Below are positions 41,891 through 49,772 of a stretch of DNA of 64,000 nt, piece by piece. The DNA is from Gammaproteobacteria bacterium (GTDB taxonomy: Bacteria; Pseudomonadota; Gammaproteobacteria; Xanthomonadales; SZUA-36). The stretch's first letter is position 1. Every line of letters starts with the position of its first letter. The notes under the pieces were generated by a model. It ran no database searches and was not told where the DNA came from. It worked only from the letters and a program-made list of their open reading frames with translations. The translations under genes were made by a program, and so were the position numbers. The stretch spans positions 183,619 through 247,618 of the forward strand of contig JAJRUM010000003.1 of NCBI GenBank assembly GCA_024277815.1, given 5' to 3'.

Positions 41891-41896
41891 TATAAT
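41891..41896 (+). promoter_or_regulatory. Candidate -10 element for the SCO operon
   Basis: A perfect TATAAT directly after the terminator T-tract, 44 bp before the GTG chosen for SCO. No good -35 is visible because the terminator occupies that place; activator dependence is possible. Confidence 0.4.
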
Positions 41897-41939
41897 TGTG
41901 CGTTCAGAACTCCACTATAATTTTCGGAATCAAACACCA

Positions 41940-42776
41940 GTGACTACCAACAGGTACCATCTGCCCAAGTACATTGTTTATGTTGTGATGATATTGATCG
42001 CAACATCGCTGCAGCTTGCCTGGGGCCAGGCAGAAGACGGCTCATATAGTGAGGATGAAGCGCTGGAAATATCCCAGGCTGCCATCGGCCGTAAACTGGC
42101 CGACCTTGAGTTTACGGACAGCTATGGCAGGCCCGTCAAGCTGGAAGACTACCGCGGCAAGCCACTACTGGTCAGCCTGATATTCACATCTTGCTACCAC
42201 GTCTGCCCTGCACTCACAAAATTCCTTGAAAGCGCCATCGATGCTGCACGGCAGGCACTTGGTACTGACACCTTCAAAATCGTGACGATTGGTTTCGACA
42301 CTCGCAATGACTCACCGGAAAGAATGCGTGAATTTGCCCGGGACCAGGGCATTGAGGATCCTGACTGGGTCTTCCTCAGCAGTTCCGCCGAAACCATGGC
42401 ACTGCTGACTGAAAACGTGGGGTTTATTTACTTTGCCACGCCACGTGGTTTCGACCATATAACACAACTCACCATCGTGGATCGCGATGGCATCATTTAC
42501 CGCCAAGTCTACGGTGGTACATTCGAACTGCCATGGCTGGTTGAACCGCTGAAAGACCTCATTTTTAATCGTCCACAGTCTGCACACAACCTGTTTTCCG
42601 GCATGATCGACAAGGTCAAGCTGTTCTGTACGGTCTACGATCCCAATACCGGACGCTATCGCTTCGACTACTCATTGTTTGTGCAAATTGCCATCGGGGG
42701 CTTTGTAGTGCTTGGCGTAATCGCCTATCTGCTGATTGAAGCGCGCCGCGCCAGGCGAAAAAAGAAAGGCGTCTGA
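41940..42776 (+). CDS. SCO1/SenC/PrrC copper-metallochaperone family protein
   Basis: A 278-residue protein with an N-terminal signal anchor and a thioredoxin fold that carries the copper ligands CxxxC in TSCYHVCPAL and a His in RGFDHIT. SCO proteins deliver copper to the CuA site. A C-terminal membrane helix (FVQIAIGGFVVLGVIAYLL) is an addition seen in some gammaproteobacterial members. GTG 41940 is chosen because earlier starts would lie in the terminator; GTG 41898 is possible but sits on the -10. Confidence 0.88.
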   Translation: MTTNRYHLPKYIVYVVMILIATSLQLAWGQAEDGSYSEDEALEISQAAIGRKLADLEFTDSYGRPVKLEDYRGKPLLVSLIFTSCYHVCPALTKFLESAIDAARQALGTDTFKIVTIGFDTRNDSPERMREFARDQGIEDPDWVFLSSSAETMALLTENVGFIYFATPRGFDHITQLTIVDRDGIIYRQVYGGTFELPWLVEPLKDLIFNRPQSAHNLFSGMIDKVKLFCTVYDPNTGRYRFDYSLFVQIAIGGFVVLGVIAYLLIEARRARRKKKGV

Positions 42777-42779
42777 CCC

Positions 42780-44846
42780 TTGTTAAACACCCTACAGAAA
42801 ATCGGGCAACTCGCCTTTGAGTTACCGCAAAAATGGCTGGACCGGGCTTTTGGTAACAACCTGAATCCGCTCCGTCACCTCGGCTCAATGACCATTTTCT
42901 TTCTTTGGATCGTGCTGGTCAGTGGTATCTGGATCACCATATTTTTCCACACCAGCGTGGTGGGCGCATTTGAGTCTGTTGAGTACATGACCATTGATCA
43001 GTGGTACCTCGGCGGCATCATGCGCAGCCTGCACCGGTACGCGTCCGATGCGGCAATTGTTACCCTGGTTTTGCATGTCTTCAAAGAGTTTGTTTTTGAC
43101 CGCTACCGCAGCGCACGCTGGTTCAGTTGGGTGACGGGTGTACCATTGTTGTGGTTGCTCATTCCACTGGGCATCACCGGCTACTGGCTGGTATGGGACC
43201 AGTTGGCTTTATATGTGGCACTGGTGTCATCGGAATTACTTGATGCCTTACCCATATTCACCGATTCAATGGCTCGAAACTTCCTCAGTGTCGAATCACT
43301 CAGCAATCGTTTCTTCACCTTGATGGCGTTCACGCACATAATTGGGCTGCCTATCTTCCTGGTGTTTTCCATTTGGATTCATGTTTTTCGGATCAACCGG
43401 CCGAGGATAAACCCGCCGCGCAAAGTCATGATTGGCGCCATGTTGACCCTGCTGGCACTGTCTGTCGTTTACCCGGCCCTGAGCCAGGGCAAGGCAAATC
43501 CTGCCCTGGTGCCGGAAAGCCTGGCCCTGGACTGGTACTACCTGCTGGTTTATCCGCTGCTGAAATACTGGCCACCCGCATCGGTCTGGGCGTTGCTGAT
43601 CGGCTTCAGCCTGCTGCTGTGTATCGCCCCGTGGTTGCCGCCAGCGCGAAAACCTGCAGTAGTGCGGGTAGATCTGGAAAACTGCAACGGCTGTGAACGT
43701 TGCGTGGAGGATTGCCCTTTCGGCGCACTGGAAATGGCGCCGCGCAGCGATGGTGAGAAGTACGCGAGCGAGGCGGTCGTTGATGCAGGCCTCTGCCTTA
43801 GCTGCGGTATTTGTGTCGGTTCCTGTCCCACGGCCACACCTTTCCGCACACGTTCGGTGCTGTCGGCCGGCATAGACTTACCCGACCAACCGGTGGCCGC
43901 GGTTCGCGAGATGATTATTCAATCGACACAAAACCTGCAAGGCAACCGGCGCCTGCTGATTTTTGGCTGTGAGGGCAGCAAGCAGCTCGACAGGTTTATC
44001 GACAAAGAAACCGCGGTGGTAAACCTGACCTGCATGGCACAACTGCCGCCAGCCTTTATTGACTGGGTGCTCAGTCGCGGCCACGCCGACGGCATCGTCC
44101 TGCGTGGTTGCGCACACAGTGATTGCCAGTACCGCCTGGGTGCCCGCTGGACTGAACAACGAGTCAGCCGCGAACGTGACCCCCGACTGCGTAAACGCGT
44201 GAACACGGAACAACTGGCGCTGTTGTGGACCGAACCCTGGTGTGACTTTGCCAACGCATCTGCGGCGATTGCCGCGTTCAGGGCCACGTTGCCGGAGCCA
44301 CTGGCAACCACAGAACAAAAGGCATCCACGGGTATTACGATCAGCCGCCACCGCTTGCGTCCTGTTGCAGCGACATTCGCATGGGCCCTGTTTGCTGCCT
44401 CAGCCCTGGTATTTACAATATGGCCACGCTTCAGCCAGTTGCAGGAAGGCAACGCCATTGTCTCCCTGACCTTTTCCCATGCCGGCCAGCGGGTCGCAGA
44501 GTGTCGCAAGCTTAGCCAGCAGGAACTGAACAAGTTACCCCCGAATATGCGCAAACCGATGGATTGTCCACGCGAGCGGCATTCCGTTGATGTTCTGTTC
44601 AGCGCAGATGGTCAGGTACTGTATGAACATAGCCTGGCCCCCAGTGGTTTCTGGAAGGATGGGGAATCTACCGTTTACTATCGTATGGAACTCCCTGCTG
44701 GCAGGCATGAGTTTTTTATCGGCATGCGCGACTCAGGCCGGGAAAAGGGTTTTGACTATAGCGGCGAAACAGCATTCACGCTGGCTGAGGGGCAGCACGT
44801 TGTAGTCGAGTTTGACCCGCTTGGCAAAACATTTATATTTAGGTAG
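42780..44846 (+). CDS. Cytochrome b6 - 2x[4Fe-4S] - MvhD-like fusion protein
   Basis: A 688-residue multi-domain redox protein starting with TTG 3 nt after the SCO gene. Residues about 25-290 are a cytochrome b N-terminal domain with bis-His heme sites His85/His186 and His99/His201 (13 and 14 residues apart, b6-like). Residues 302-349 hold two ferredoxin clusters (C302, C305, C308, C312; C339, C342, C345, C349). Residues 390-465 resemble the MvhD/FlpD [2Fe-2S] domain (C397, C418, C444, C449). A membrane helix (about 528-548) and a beta-rich C-terminal domain follow. It probably links quinone or cytochrome b to a soluble low-potential carrier. Confidence 0.85.
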   Translation: MLNTLQKIGQLAFELPQKWLDRAFGNNLNPLRHLGSMTIFFLWIVLVSGIWITIFFHTSVVGAFESVEYMTIDQWYLGGIMRSLHRYASDAAIVTLVLHVFKEFVFDRYRSARWFSWVTGVPLLWLLIPLGITGYWLVWDQLALYVALVSSELLDALPIFTDSMARNFLSVESLSNRFFTLMAFTHIIGLPIFLVFSIWIHVFRINRPRINPPRKVMIGAMLTLLALSVVYPALSQGKANPALVPESLALDWYYLLVYPLLKYWPPASVWALLIGFSLLLCIAPWLPPARKPAVVRVDLENCNGCERCVEDCPFGALEMAPRSDGEKYASEAVVDAGLCLSCGICVGSCPTATPFRTRSVLSAGIDLPDQPVAAVREMIIQSTQNLQGNRRLLIFGCEGSKQLDRFIDKETAVVNLTCMAQLPPAFIDWVLSRGHADGIVLRGCAHSDCQYRLGARWTEQRVSRERDPRLRKRVNTEQLALLWTEPWCDFANASAAIAAFRATLPEPLATTEQKASTGITISRHRLRPVAATFAWALFAASALVFTIWPRFSQLQEGNAIVSLTFSHAGQRVAECRKLSQQELNKLPPNMRKPMDCPRERHSVDVLFSADGQVLYEHSLAPSGFWKDGESTVYYRMELPAGRHEFFIGMRDSGREKGFDYSGETAFTLAEGQHVVVEFDPLGKTFIFR

Positions 44847-44854
44847 GAGGACTC

Positions 44855-45253
44855 ATGGCACTGCTCGAATGGAAAGCCGAATATTCTGTTGGCAATGTGG
44901 CGATAGATCACGAACATGAACTGATGATCCGGCACATCAATACTTTGTATGAGCAAATCAACAATACTGCCGGGAACGATGCCACCAGCGTTGAAGCTGT
45001 GCTTGGCGAGATTCACGCAGACATTTCCGCCCACTTCGCACTTGAGGAACGACTCATGCGGCAAGCCCGCTATGGCGAGTATGAGGAACACAAGGAAGAC
45101 CACGAAGACTTACTGGACCAGATCCATGACCTGATAGATGCCTTCTACCAGGACCCGGCAGTAGGCGAGCAGCGACTCAAGTCACGGTTATCGGGCTGGT
45201 TCGGCCGCCACTTCTCAAGCTTTGATTCGCGCCTGCATCGCCAACTCGGCTAA
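44855..45253 (+). CDS. Bacteriohemerythrin
   Basis: A 132-residue four-helix protein with a non-heme diiron site that binds O2 (and in some cases NO). Ligand candidates are His21 (IDHEHEL), His60 and Glu64 (HFALEE), His79 and His83 (HKEDH), His119 and Asp124 (HFSSFD). Good Shine-Dalgarno TAGGAGG. Last gene of the SCO-cytochrome b operon, which suggests a gas-handling role next to the reductases. Confidence 0.9.
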   Translation: MALLEWKAEYSVGNVAIDHEHELMIRHINTLYEQINNTAGNDATSVEAVLGEIHADISAHFALEERLMRQARYGEYEEHKEDHEDLLDQIHDLIDAFYQDPAVGEQRLKSRLSGWFGRHFSSFDSRLHRQLG

Positions 45254-45274
45254 CCGGGATCAACAACGACTGCG

Positions 45275-45463
45275 TCAGGCAGGTGCCAACAGCTTTTGCA
45301 AGACCTCAAAGCTTACCAGGGCAAGCACCAGAAAAATTACAAAAAATACCGCCTGGCGTTGTTTCAACACCCCACCCCGCCGCTTTTCAATCCAGCTAAC
45401 CAGCCTGTCTGCAACAAGGTAAACAACGACTGCATTCAATGTAAAAAGGATAATGTCTGACAT
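45275..45463 (-). CDS. Small two-helix membrane protein downstream of a heme-copper-type subunit
   Basis: A 62-residue protein with two hydrophobic helices (about 3-20 and 38-57) separated by a basic loop (WIEKRRGGVLKQRQ). No family is recognised. It follows the catalytic subunit by 45 nt on the same strand and might be an accessory subunit. Confidence 0.5.
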   Translation of the reverse strand: MSDIILFTLNAVVVYLVADRLVSWIEKRRGGVLKQRQAVFFVIFLVLALVSFEVLQKLLAPA

Positions 45464-45507
45464 TTCAGGGTTCCGTCTGGTTAAACAAAATCAGATTGTA
45501 CACAAAG

Positions 45508-46863
45508 TCAGGTTCTGCCTCCGCGAATCGACTTGTAGGCTACCACCAGAAACAACAAGCCGCCAATCACCGAAATCAACCCGCCCAGTCCCATCAGGCC
45601 CATGCCGGCGATCTCACTGGCTCGCTCAAGGCCCTGTGCGAGCCCTGCGGTTTTGCGCTGTACACCATAGCCGCCGGTCCATGCCAGGCCCAGAATATGT
45701 AGAATCTGGCCACTGCTGTAAATGATGGGCTGCCAGTACGCCATCCGCGGTGGTGGTTCAGCAAACCCCAGGCGGGGCAGCAGGTAATAGCACAAGCCCA
45801 TGAATGCAATGGTCACACCGACCGTGGAACCGTGATAATGGGCCGGAATCACAATATCCAGCCCGGCAATCATAAAGCCAAGCACCCCGCCAACAGCAAA
45901 AAGTGCCATCGAAGACAACAGCGCCGAGCGCAGGTAACGGCCTTCACCCTCTGGTTTCCCGGCCTTCCACAGGCTGGCCACAACCGCCAGGCCCAGTGGC
46001 AAACTGGATAAGCCGCCATACTTCATCAATTCAGTGAATGCCAGCCGGTGTCCCGGGGAAACAACATCATGAGCAAGATAAAGAAATGGCACGGTGATGA
46101 CGGGTAATGCCATCAACAGGAAATAAGTCAGCGTCAACCGCGGCGTCAATGTAAACCTGCAATTACTGTTGCTGGCCAGCAGTACCCACACCACCATCAT
46201 CAGTAATGTGTGGGTGAACTGCAGCACGTGGCCGCCACCCCAGAACAGGAACTCAAAATAGGCCTGGCCCTCCATGCTTTGGGGCAGGTCAGCAAATGAT
46301 GCAGCGAAGGCGCCGATGGCCACGAATGTTGTGATAGCGGCCAGCTTGGTCCCAACCTGCAAAGCCGCCGCACCACTTAAATGCATTGCCAGGCCGGTGA
46401 AGGTCATGGCTGATCGCAACAGGTGCGAAAGTATTCCCAGCGTAAAGAGGCCGAGTCCAGTATAGAAAACCGGGTGACGCAACACCGGCACATAATTGTT
46501 CATTAAAGGGTCAGCGGCGCCGATAAACGGGGAGATTATGACGATTGCCGTCCCGCCGGCTGCCAGCCAGAACGAAAACCGGTCCCAGGCTGGTCGGTCA
46601 CGGTCTGTACTCAAAGCCCATAACACGCCGGCAATTGACAGCAACCAGATGAGCACCGACAAGTCCACATGCACAACCAGCGCCACGCGGAAAAAATCTA
46701 TGAACGGTAACCATTCCTGCACCGTGGGCGTACGCGCCAGCACCAGCAACAGTGAAAATACACCGGCGCCGACCAGTGAGGCGAGACCTAACATCAACCA
46801 CGCAGTCGTTGTACGCCGGACCGTATCGCTGCTTATTGGAAAATCATATTGCTCAGATGGCAT
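45508..46863 (-). CDS. Divergent heme-copper-type (cbb3/NorB-like) catalytic subunit
   Basis: A 451-residue membrane protein with twelve hydrophobic helices. Heme ligands are visible: His65 (VVHVDLSVLIW) and the HxH pair His342/His344 (PAHYHGSTVGV). The CuB His of helix VI is His212 (WGGGHVLQFTH). In the helix VII position where oxygen reductases have HisHis it has His265-Asp266 (LYLAHDVVSPGH). It has no HPxxY Tyr. These changes fit an NO-reductase-like or another unusual member rather than an O2 reductase. No subunit II lies beside it. Confidence 0.78.
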   Translation of the reverse strand: MPSEQYDFPISSDTVRRTTTAWLMLGLASLVGAGVFSLLLVLARTPTVQEWLPFIDFFRVALVVHVDLSVLIWLLSIAGVLWALSTDRDRPAWDRFSFWLAAGGTAIVIISPFIGAADPLMNNYVPVLRHPVFYTGLGLFTLGILSHLLRSAMTFTGLAMHLSGAAALQVGTKLAAITTFVAIGAFAASFADLPQSMEGQAYFEFLFWGGGHVLQFTHTLLMMVVWVLLASNSNCRFTLTPRLTLTYFLLMALPVITVPFLYLAHDVVSPGHRLAFTELMKYGGLSSLPLGLAVVASLWKAGKPEGEGRYLRSALLSSMALFAVGGVLGFMIAGLDIVIPAHYHGSTVGVTIAFMGLCYYLLPRLGFAEPPPRMAYWQPIIYSSGQILHILGLAWTGGYGVQRKTAGLAQGLERASEIAGMGLMGLGGLISVIGGLLFLVVAYKSIRGGRT

Positions 46864-47059
46864 GGAAATCTTCTGTTAACAGGTCAGCATCGCAAATTAC
46901 CGGCCTGCGGGCACGCTGTCAACGATGAATTCAACGGAATGTCAAAATTGTAACAAGCGGGTCACACAACGTTTGCGATAACCCCGCCCAATTACAAACT
47001 CGTAGCGAATTCTTTATACTTGAACAACACTTCAAATACCTTATAAAGAGGGACTTCCA

Positions 47060-47485
47060 ATGAACCTGCGTATTGCTCTGACGAGCCTGATAGTTTTAAC
47101 CTTTACCTCACCAGCATTTGCAGCTGGAGTGTCCGTCAATCCCGGCGAATGGGAAATGACCAGCACCATGACCATGTCGATGCTGCCTGAACCAAAAGTT
47201 CGCACTTATACGCAGTGCATTGAAGAGGACCAGCTTGATCCGAGCCAGCTCACCATGGATGAGGACAACCCCTGCAACATCAGTGATGTTGTCATGGACG
47301 ATGATTCTGCCAGCTGGACAATCAATTGCCCCTTGCAAGGAGACATGATGATGGCGGGCCAGTGGAATTTTACCTCCAGTGGTGAAACCATCACTGGCAG
47401 TGGTTCAATGGCTGTCGACGCAGCCGGTATGAAAATGGAACTGACGATGAGTTGGGATGGCAAGAGAATCGGTGATTGCCCCTAA
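47060..47485 (+). CDS. DUF3617 periplasmic protein
   Basis: A 141-residue exported protein. Signal peptide cleaved near TSPAFAA. The DUF3617 pattern follows: NPGEWEMTSTMTM, then CIEEDQLDPSQLTM and CNISDVVMDDDSASWTINC. Function unknown. It stands alone, divergent from the heme-copper subunit and 34 nt ahead of the broken lemA. Confidence 0.82.
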   Translation: MNLRIALTSLIVLTFTSPAFAAGVSVNPGEWEMTSTMTMSMLPEPKVRTYTQCIEEDQLDPSQLTMDEDNPCNISDVVMDDDSASWTINCPLQGDMMMAGQWNFTSSGETITGSGSMAVDAAGMKMELTMSWDGKRIGDCP

Positions 47486-47518
47486 GCTCAGCACAGTGCT
47501 GTTTCCGGAGGGCGTACA

Positions 47519-48079
47519 ATGACGACCACGCTATTGATACTGGCGTTTTTAGCGCTGCTTGCAGGCGTGCTTCTTTACAACGATCTGGTGCGTAACCGCA
47601 ACCTGGTCAGCGAAGCCTGAGCAGGCATAGATGTGCAACTGCAAAAGCGCGCAGAACTTGTTCCCAACCTGGTGCAAACGGTCAAAGGGTATGCTGCCCA
47701 TGAATCCAGTGTATTTGAAGATGTGGTGAAAAACCGGAGTGGGAGTACCCATTCAGAAACACAGGTCAAGGCGCGGGGTGCGCAGGAGTCTGCACTGTCG
47801 CAGTCGCTCGGCCGGTTATTTGCGCTGGTCGAGGACTATCCTGACCTGAAGGCCAGCGATGGCTTCCAACAATTGCATAGCAGCCTTGTAAAGATTGAAG
47901 AGCAGCTTCAGTTTGCCCGTCGCTATTACAATGGTGCCGTGCGGGACAACAACAATGCAGTGCAACGACTCCCATCCAATATCATTGCCAGGTTATTTGA
48001 CTTTCCGCCTGCAGAGTTTTTTGAAATCGAACTTGCCAGTCAGCGCTACGCACCTGCTGTAGATCTCCAGCGTGCGTAA
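47519..48079 (+). pseudogene. lemA: lemA interrupted by an in-frame TGA
   Basis: From ATG 47519 (Shine-Dalgarno GGAGGG 6 nt upstream) the frame encodes a membrane helix and the LemA start YNDLVRNRNLVSEA, then a TGA at 47618-47620. After it the same frame continues with the rest of LemA (AGIDVQLQKRAELVPNLVQT to 48077). LemA proteins have a Trp at exactly this place (EAWSGIDVQL), so a single G-to-A change turned TGG into TGA. Restart at GTG 47633 would make a protein without the membrane anchor. The remainder is intact, so the change is recent or a sequencing error. Confidence 0.8.
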
Positions 48080-49766
48080 ACTGCTGGTATTCATATTTCT
48101 GCTGACCAGCGGGCTGGTATTGGCCGACGAGCGCATCCTGAGTTACCATTCCAACGTCATTATCCACGCTGATGGCAGCCTCGTGGTCACCGAGACCATC
48201 CGTGTCAGAGCCGAAGGCGAGAACATCCGCAGAGGCATCTACCGTGATTTCCCGACCGCCTACAAGGATCGTTATGGCAACCACTATCGCGTGACCTTCA
48301 ACGTTATGGAAGTGCGGCGTGACGGTCGTAGCGAGGCGTTCCGCAGCCAACAGCAAGCCAATGGTGTGCGTGTATACATTGGCAGTTCCGACCATATGCT
48401 TACCCAGGGCGAGTATGAGTACCGCCTGCGCTACCGCACCACCCGCCAGTTGGGGTTTTACCAGGACTACGACGAACTCTATTGGAACGTAACCGGCAAC
48501 GGCTGGATGTTTCCCATCGACCACGCGAGTGCGAGCATTGAGCTACCCGACGCCGTTGAAGCAGACGCTTTACGCACGGCATTTTATACCGGCGTACAGG
48601 GCAGCGACGGACAGGATGCCAGGGTGCAGTATATCAACGCCCGCACAGTCGGGTTCCAAACCACCCGGGTTTTGTTACCACGCGAAGGACTTACCGTGGT
48701 TGCCGCATTTCCAAAAGGTGTGGTCAAACCGCCCACTGACCGTGAGCGACTGGGCTATTTCCTGGATGACAACGGCGCAGCACTGGTGTTGCTGATTGGC
48801 CTGCTGACCAACCTGAGTTGGTATTTTTGGGCCTGGAACCGCTTCGGGCGGGATCCGCGAAAAGGCGTCATCATTCCCCGCTTCAAACCACCGACGGGGC
48901 TGACACCAGCTGGCTGTAGTTACATCCGCAAGATGGCTTTCGGCAAACAGACGTTTGCGGCAGCTATTATCAGCCTGGGCGTCAAGGGCTACCTGGAAAT
49001 TCACGAGGAGGATGACCAATTCACCCTGCGCAAGAAGCAACAGCCAGATGGCGGACAGGCAAGCAAGGGCGAGCGTGCTGTGCTGGATGAATTATTCACC
49101 GAGGGCGGTGAAATTGAACTGATTCAGGAAAATTATCAGTACTTCAGTCAAGCCCACAGTGTATTGAAGAAGGCGCTGAAAGCCGAACACCTGGGCCGCC
49201 TGTTCAACCTTAACCTGCGTTTTGCACTGCCGGCGCTGGCAATAAGCCTGGTCACCATTCCTGTTGCGGCCCAATTCAACGGCGGCGCACCAATGTGGAT
49301 CGTGTTCATTGTGCTGACGATCACGTTACATCTGGTGTTTGTTTTTCTTTTGCGCGCACCTACCCCGGCCGGCCGGAAAATCATGGATGATATCGAAGGC
49401 TTCAGAATGTACCTCGACACGGCGGAGCAGGACCGTCTGGAGCGCATGCAATCACCGCAACTCACACCGGCCATATTTGAAACCTTTTTACCTTTTGCGT
49501 TTGCACTGGGAGTGGAGAACAGTTGGTGTACACGATTTTCCCGCGAATTCCCGGAAAATATGGCAACCAGCGGCGGCTACCAACCCGGTTGGTACGTCGG
49601 CAGCTACAGTGGCGTCACTGCCCTGGGTCACTCTGGCGACAACTTCAGCAGCAGCTTTGCTTCAGCAATTTCCTCGGCCTCATCCCCACCCGGATCATCC
49701 TCCGGTTCTGGTGGTGGCGGTTTTTCCGGCGGTGGTGGCGGTGGCGGTGGTGGCGGTGGCTGGTAA
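48072..49766 (+). CDS. DUF2207 membrane protein
   Basis: A 564-residue membrane protein with a signal peptide, an extracytoplasmic beta-rich domain (ILSYHSNVIIHADGSLVVTE), a helix near 238-258, a cytoplasmic DUF2207 domain, two helices near 380-425, and a low-complexity Gly/Ser tail (about 530-564, mostly Gly). DUF2207 genes are usually paired with lemA, as here with an 8-nt overlap. GTG start at 48072. Confidence 0.9.
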   Translation: MRKLLVFIFLLTSGLVLADERILSYHSNVIIHADGSLVVTETIRVRAEGENIRRGIYRDFPTAYKDRYGNHYRVTFNVMEVRRDGRSEAFRSQQQANGVRVYIGSSDHMLTQGEYEYRLRYRTTRQLGFYQDYDELYWNVTGNGWMFPIDHASASIELPDAVEADALRTAFYTGVQGSDGQDARVQYINARTVGFQTTRVLLPREGLTVVAAFPKGVVKPPTDRERLGYFLDDNGAALVLLIGLLTNLSWYFWAWNRFGRDPRKGVIIPRFKPPTGLTPAGCSYIRKMAFGKQTFAAAIISLGVKGYLEIHEEDDQFTLRKKQQPDGGQASKGERAVLDELFTEGGEIELIQENYQYFSQAHSVLKKALKAEHLGRLFNLNLRFALPALAISLVTIPVAAQFNGGAPMWIVFIVLTITLHLVFVFLLRAPTPAGRKIMDDIEGFRMYLDTAEQDRLERMQSPQLTPAIFETFLPFAFALGVENSWCTRFSREFPENMATSGGYQPGWYVGSYSGVTALGHSGDNFSSSFASAISSASSPPGSSSGSGGGGFSGGGGGGGGGGGW

Positions 49767-49772
49767 CCCGGC

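Noticed and set aside
42780..44846. A hydrogenase or heterodisulfide reductase complex
   Set aside because: Only the MvhD-like electron-transfer domain is present. No hydrogenase large or small subunit and no HdrABC lie nearby.
47618..47620. TGA in lemA as evidence of a recoded genetic code or selenocysteine
   Set aside because: TGA ends many intact genes here (for example ppx and the GST gene) and Trp is encoded by TGG throughout. No selenocysteine hairpin is evident and Trp, not Cys, is the conserved residue.
49688..49766. Gly-rich repeat as a DNA repeat or collagen-like gene
   Set aside because: It is the normal low-complexity tail of DUF2207 proteins.
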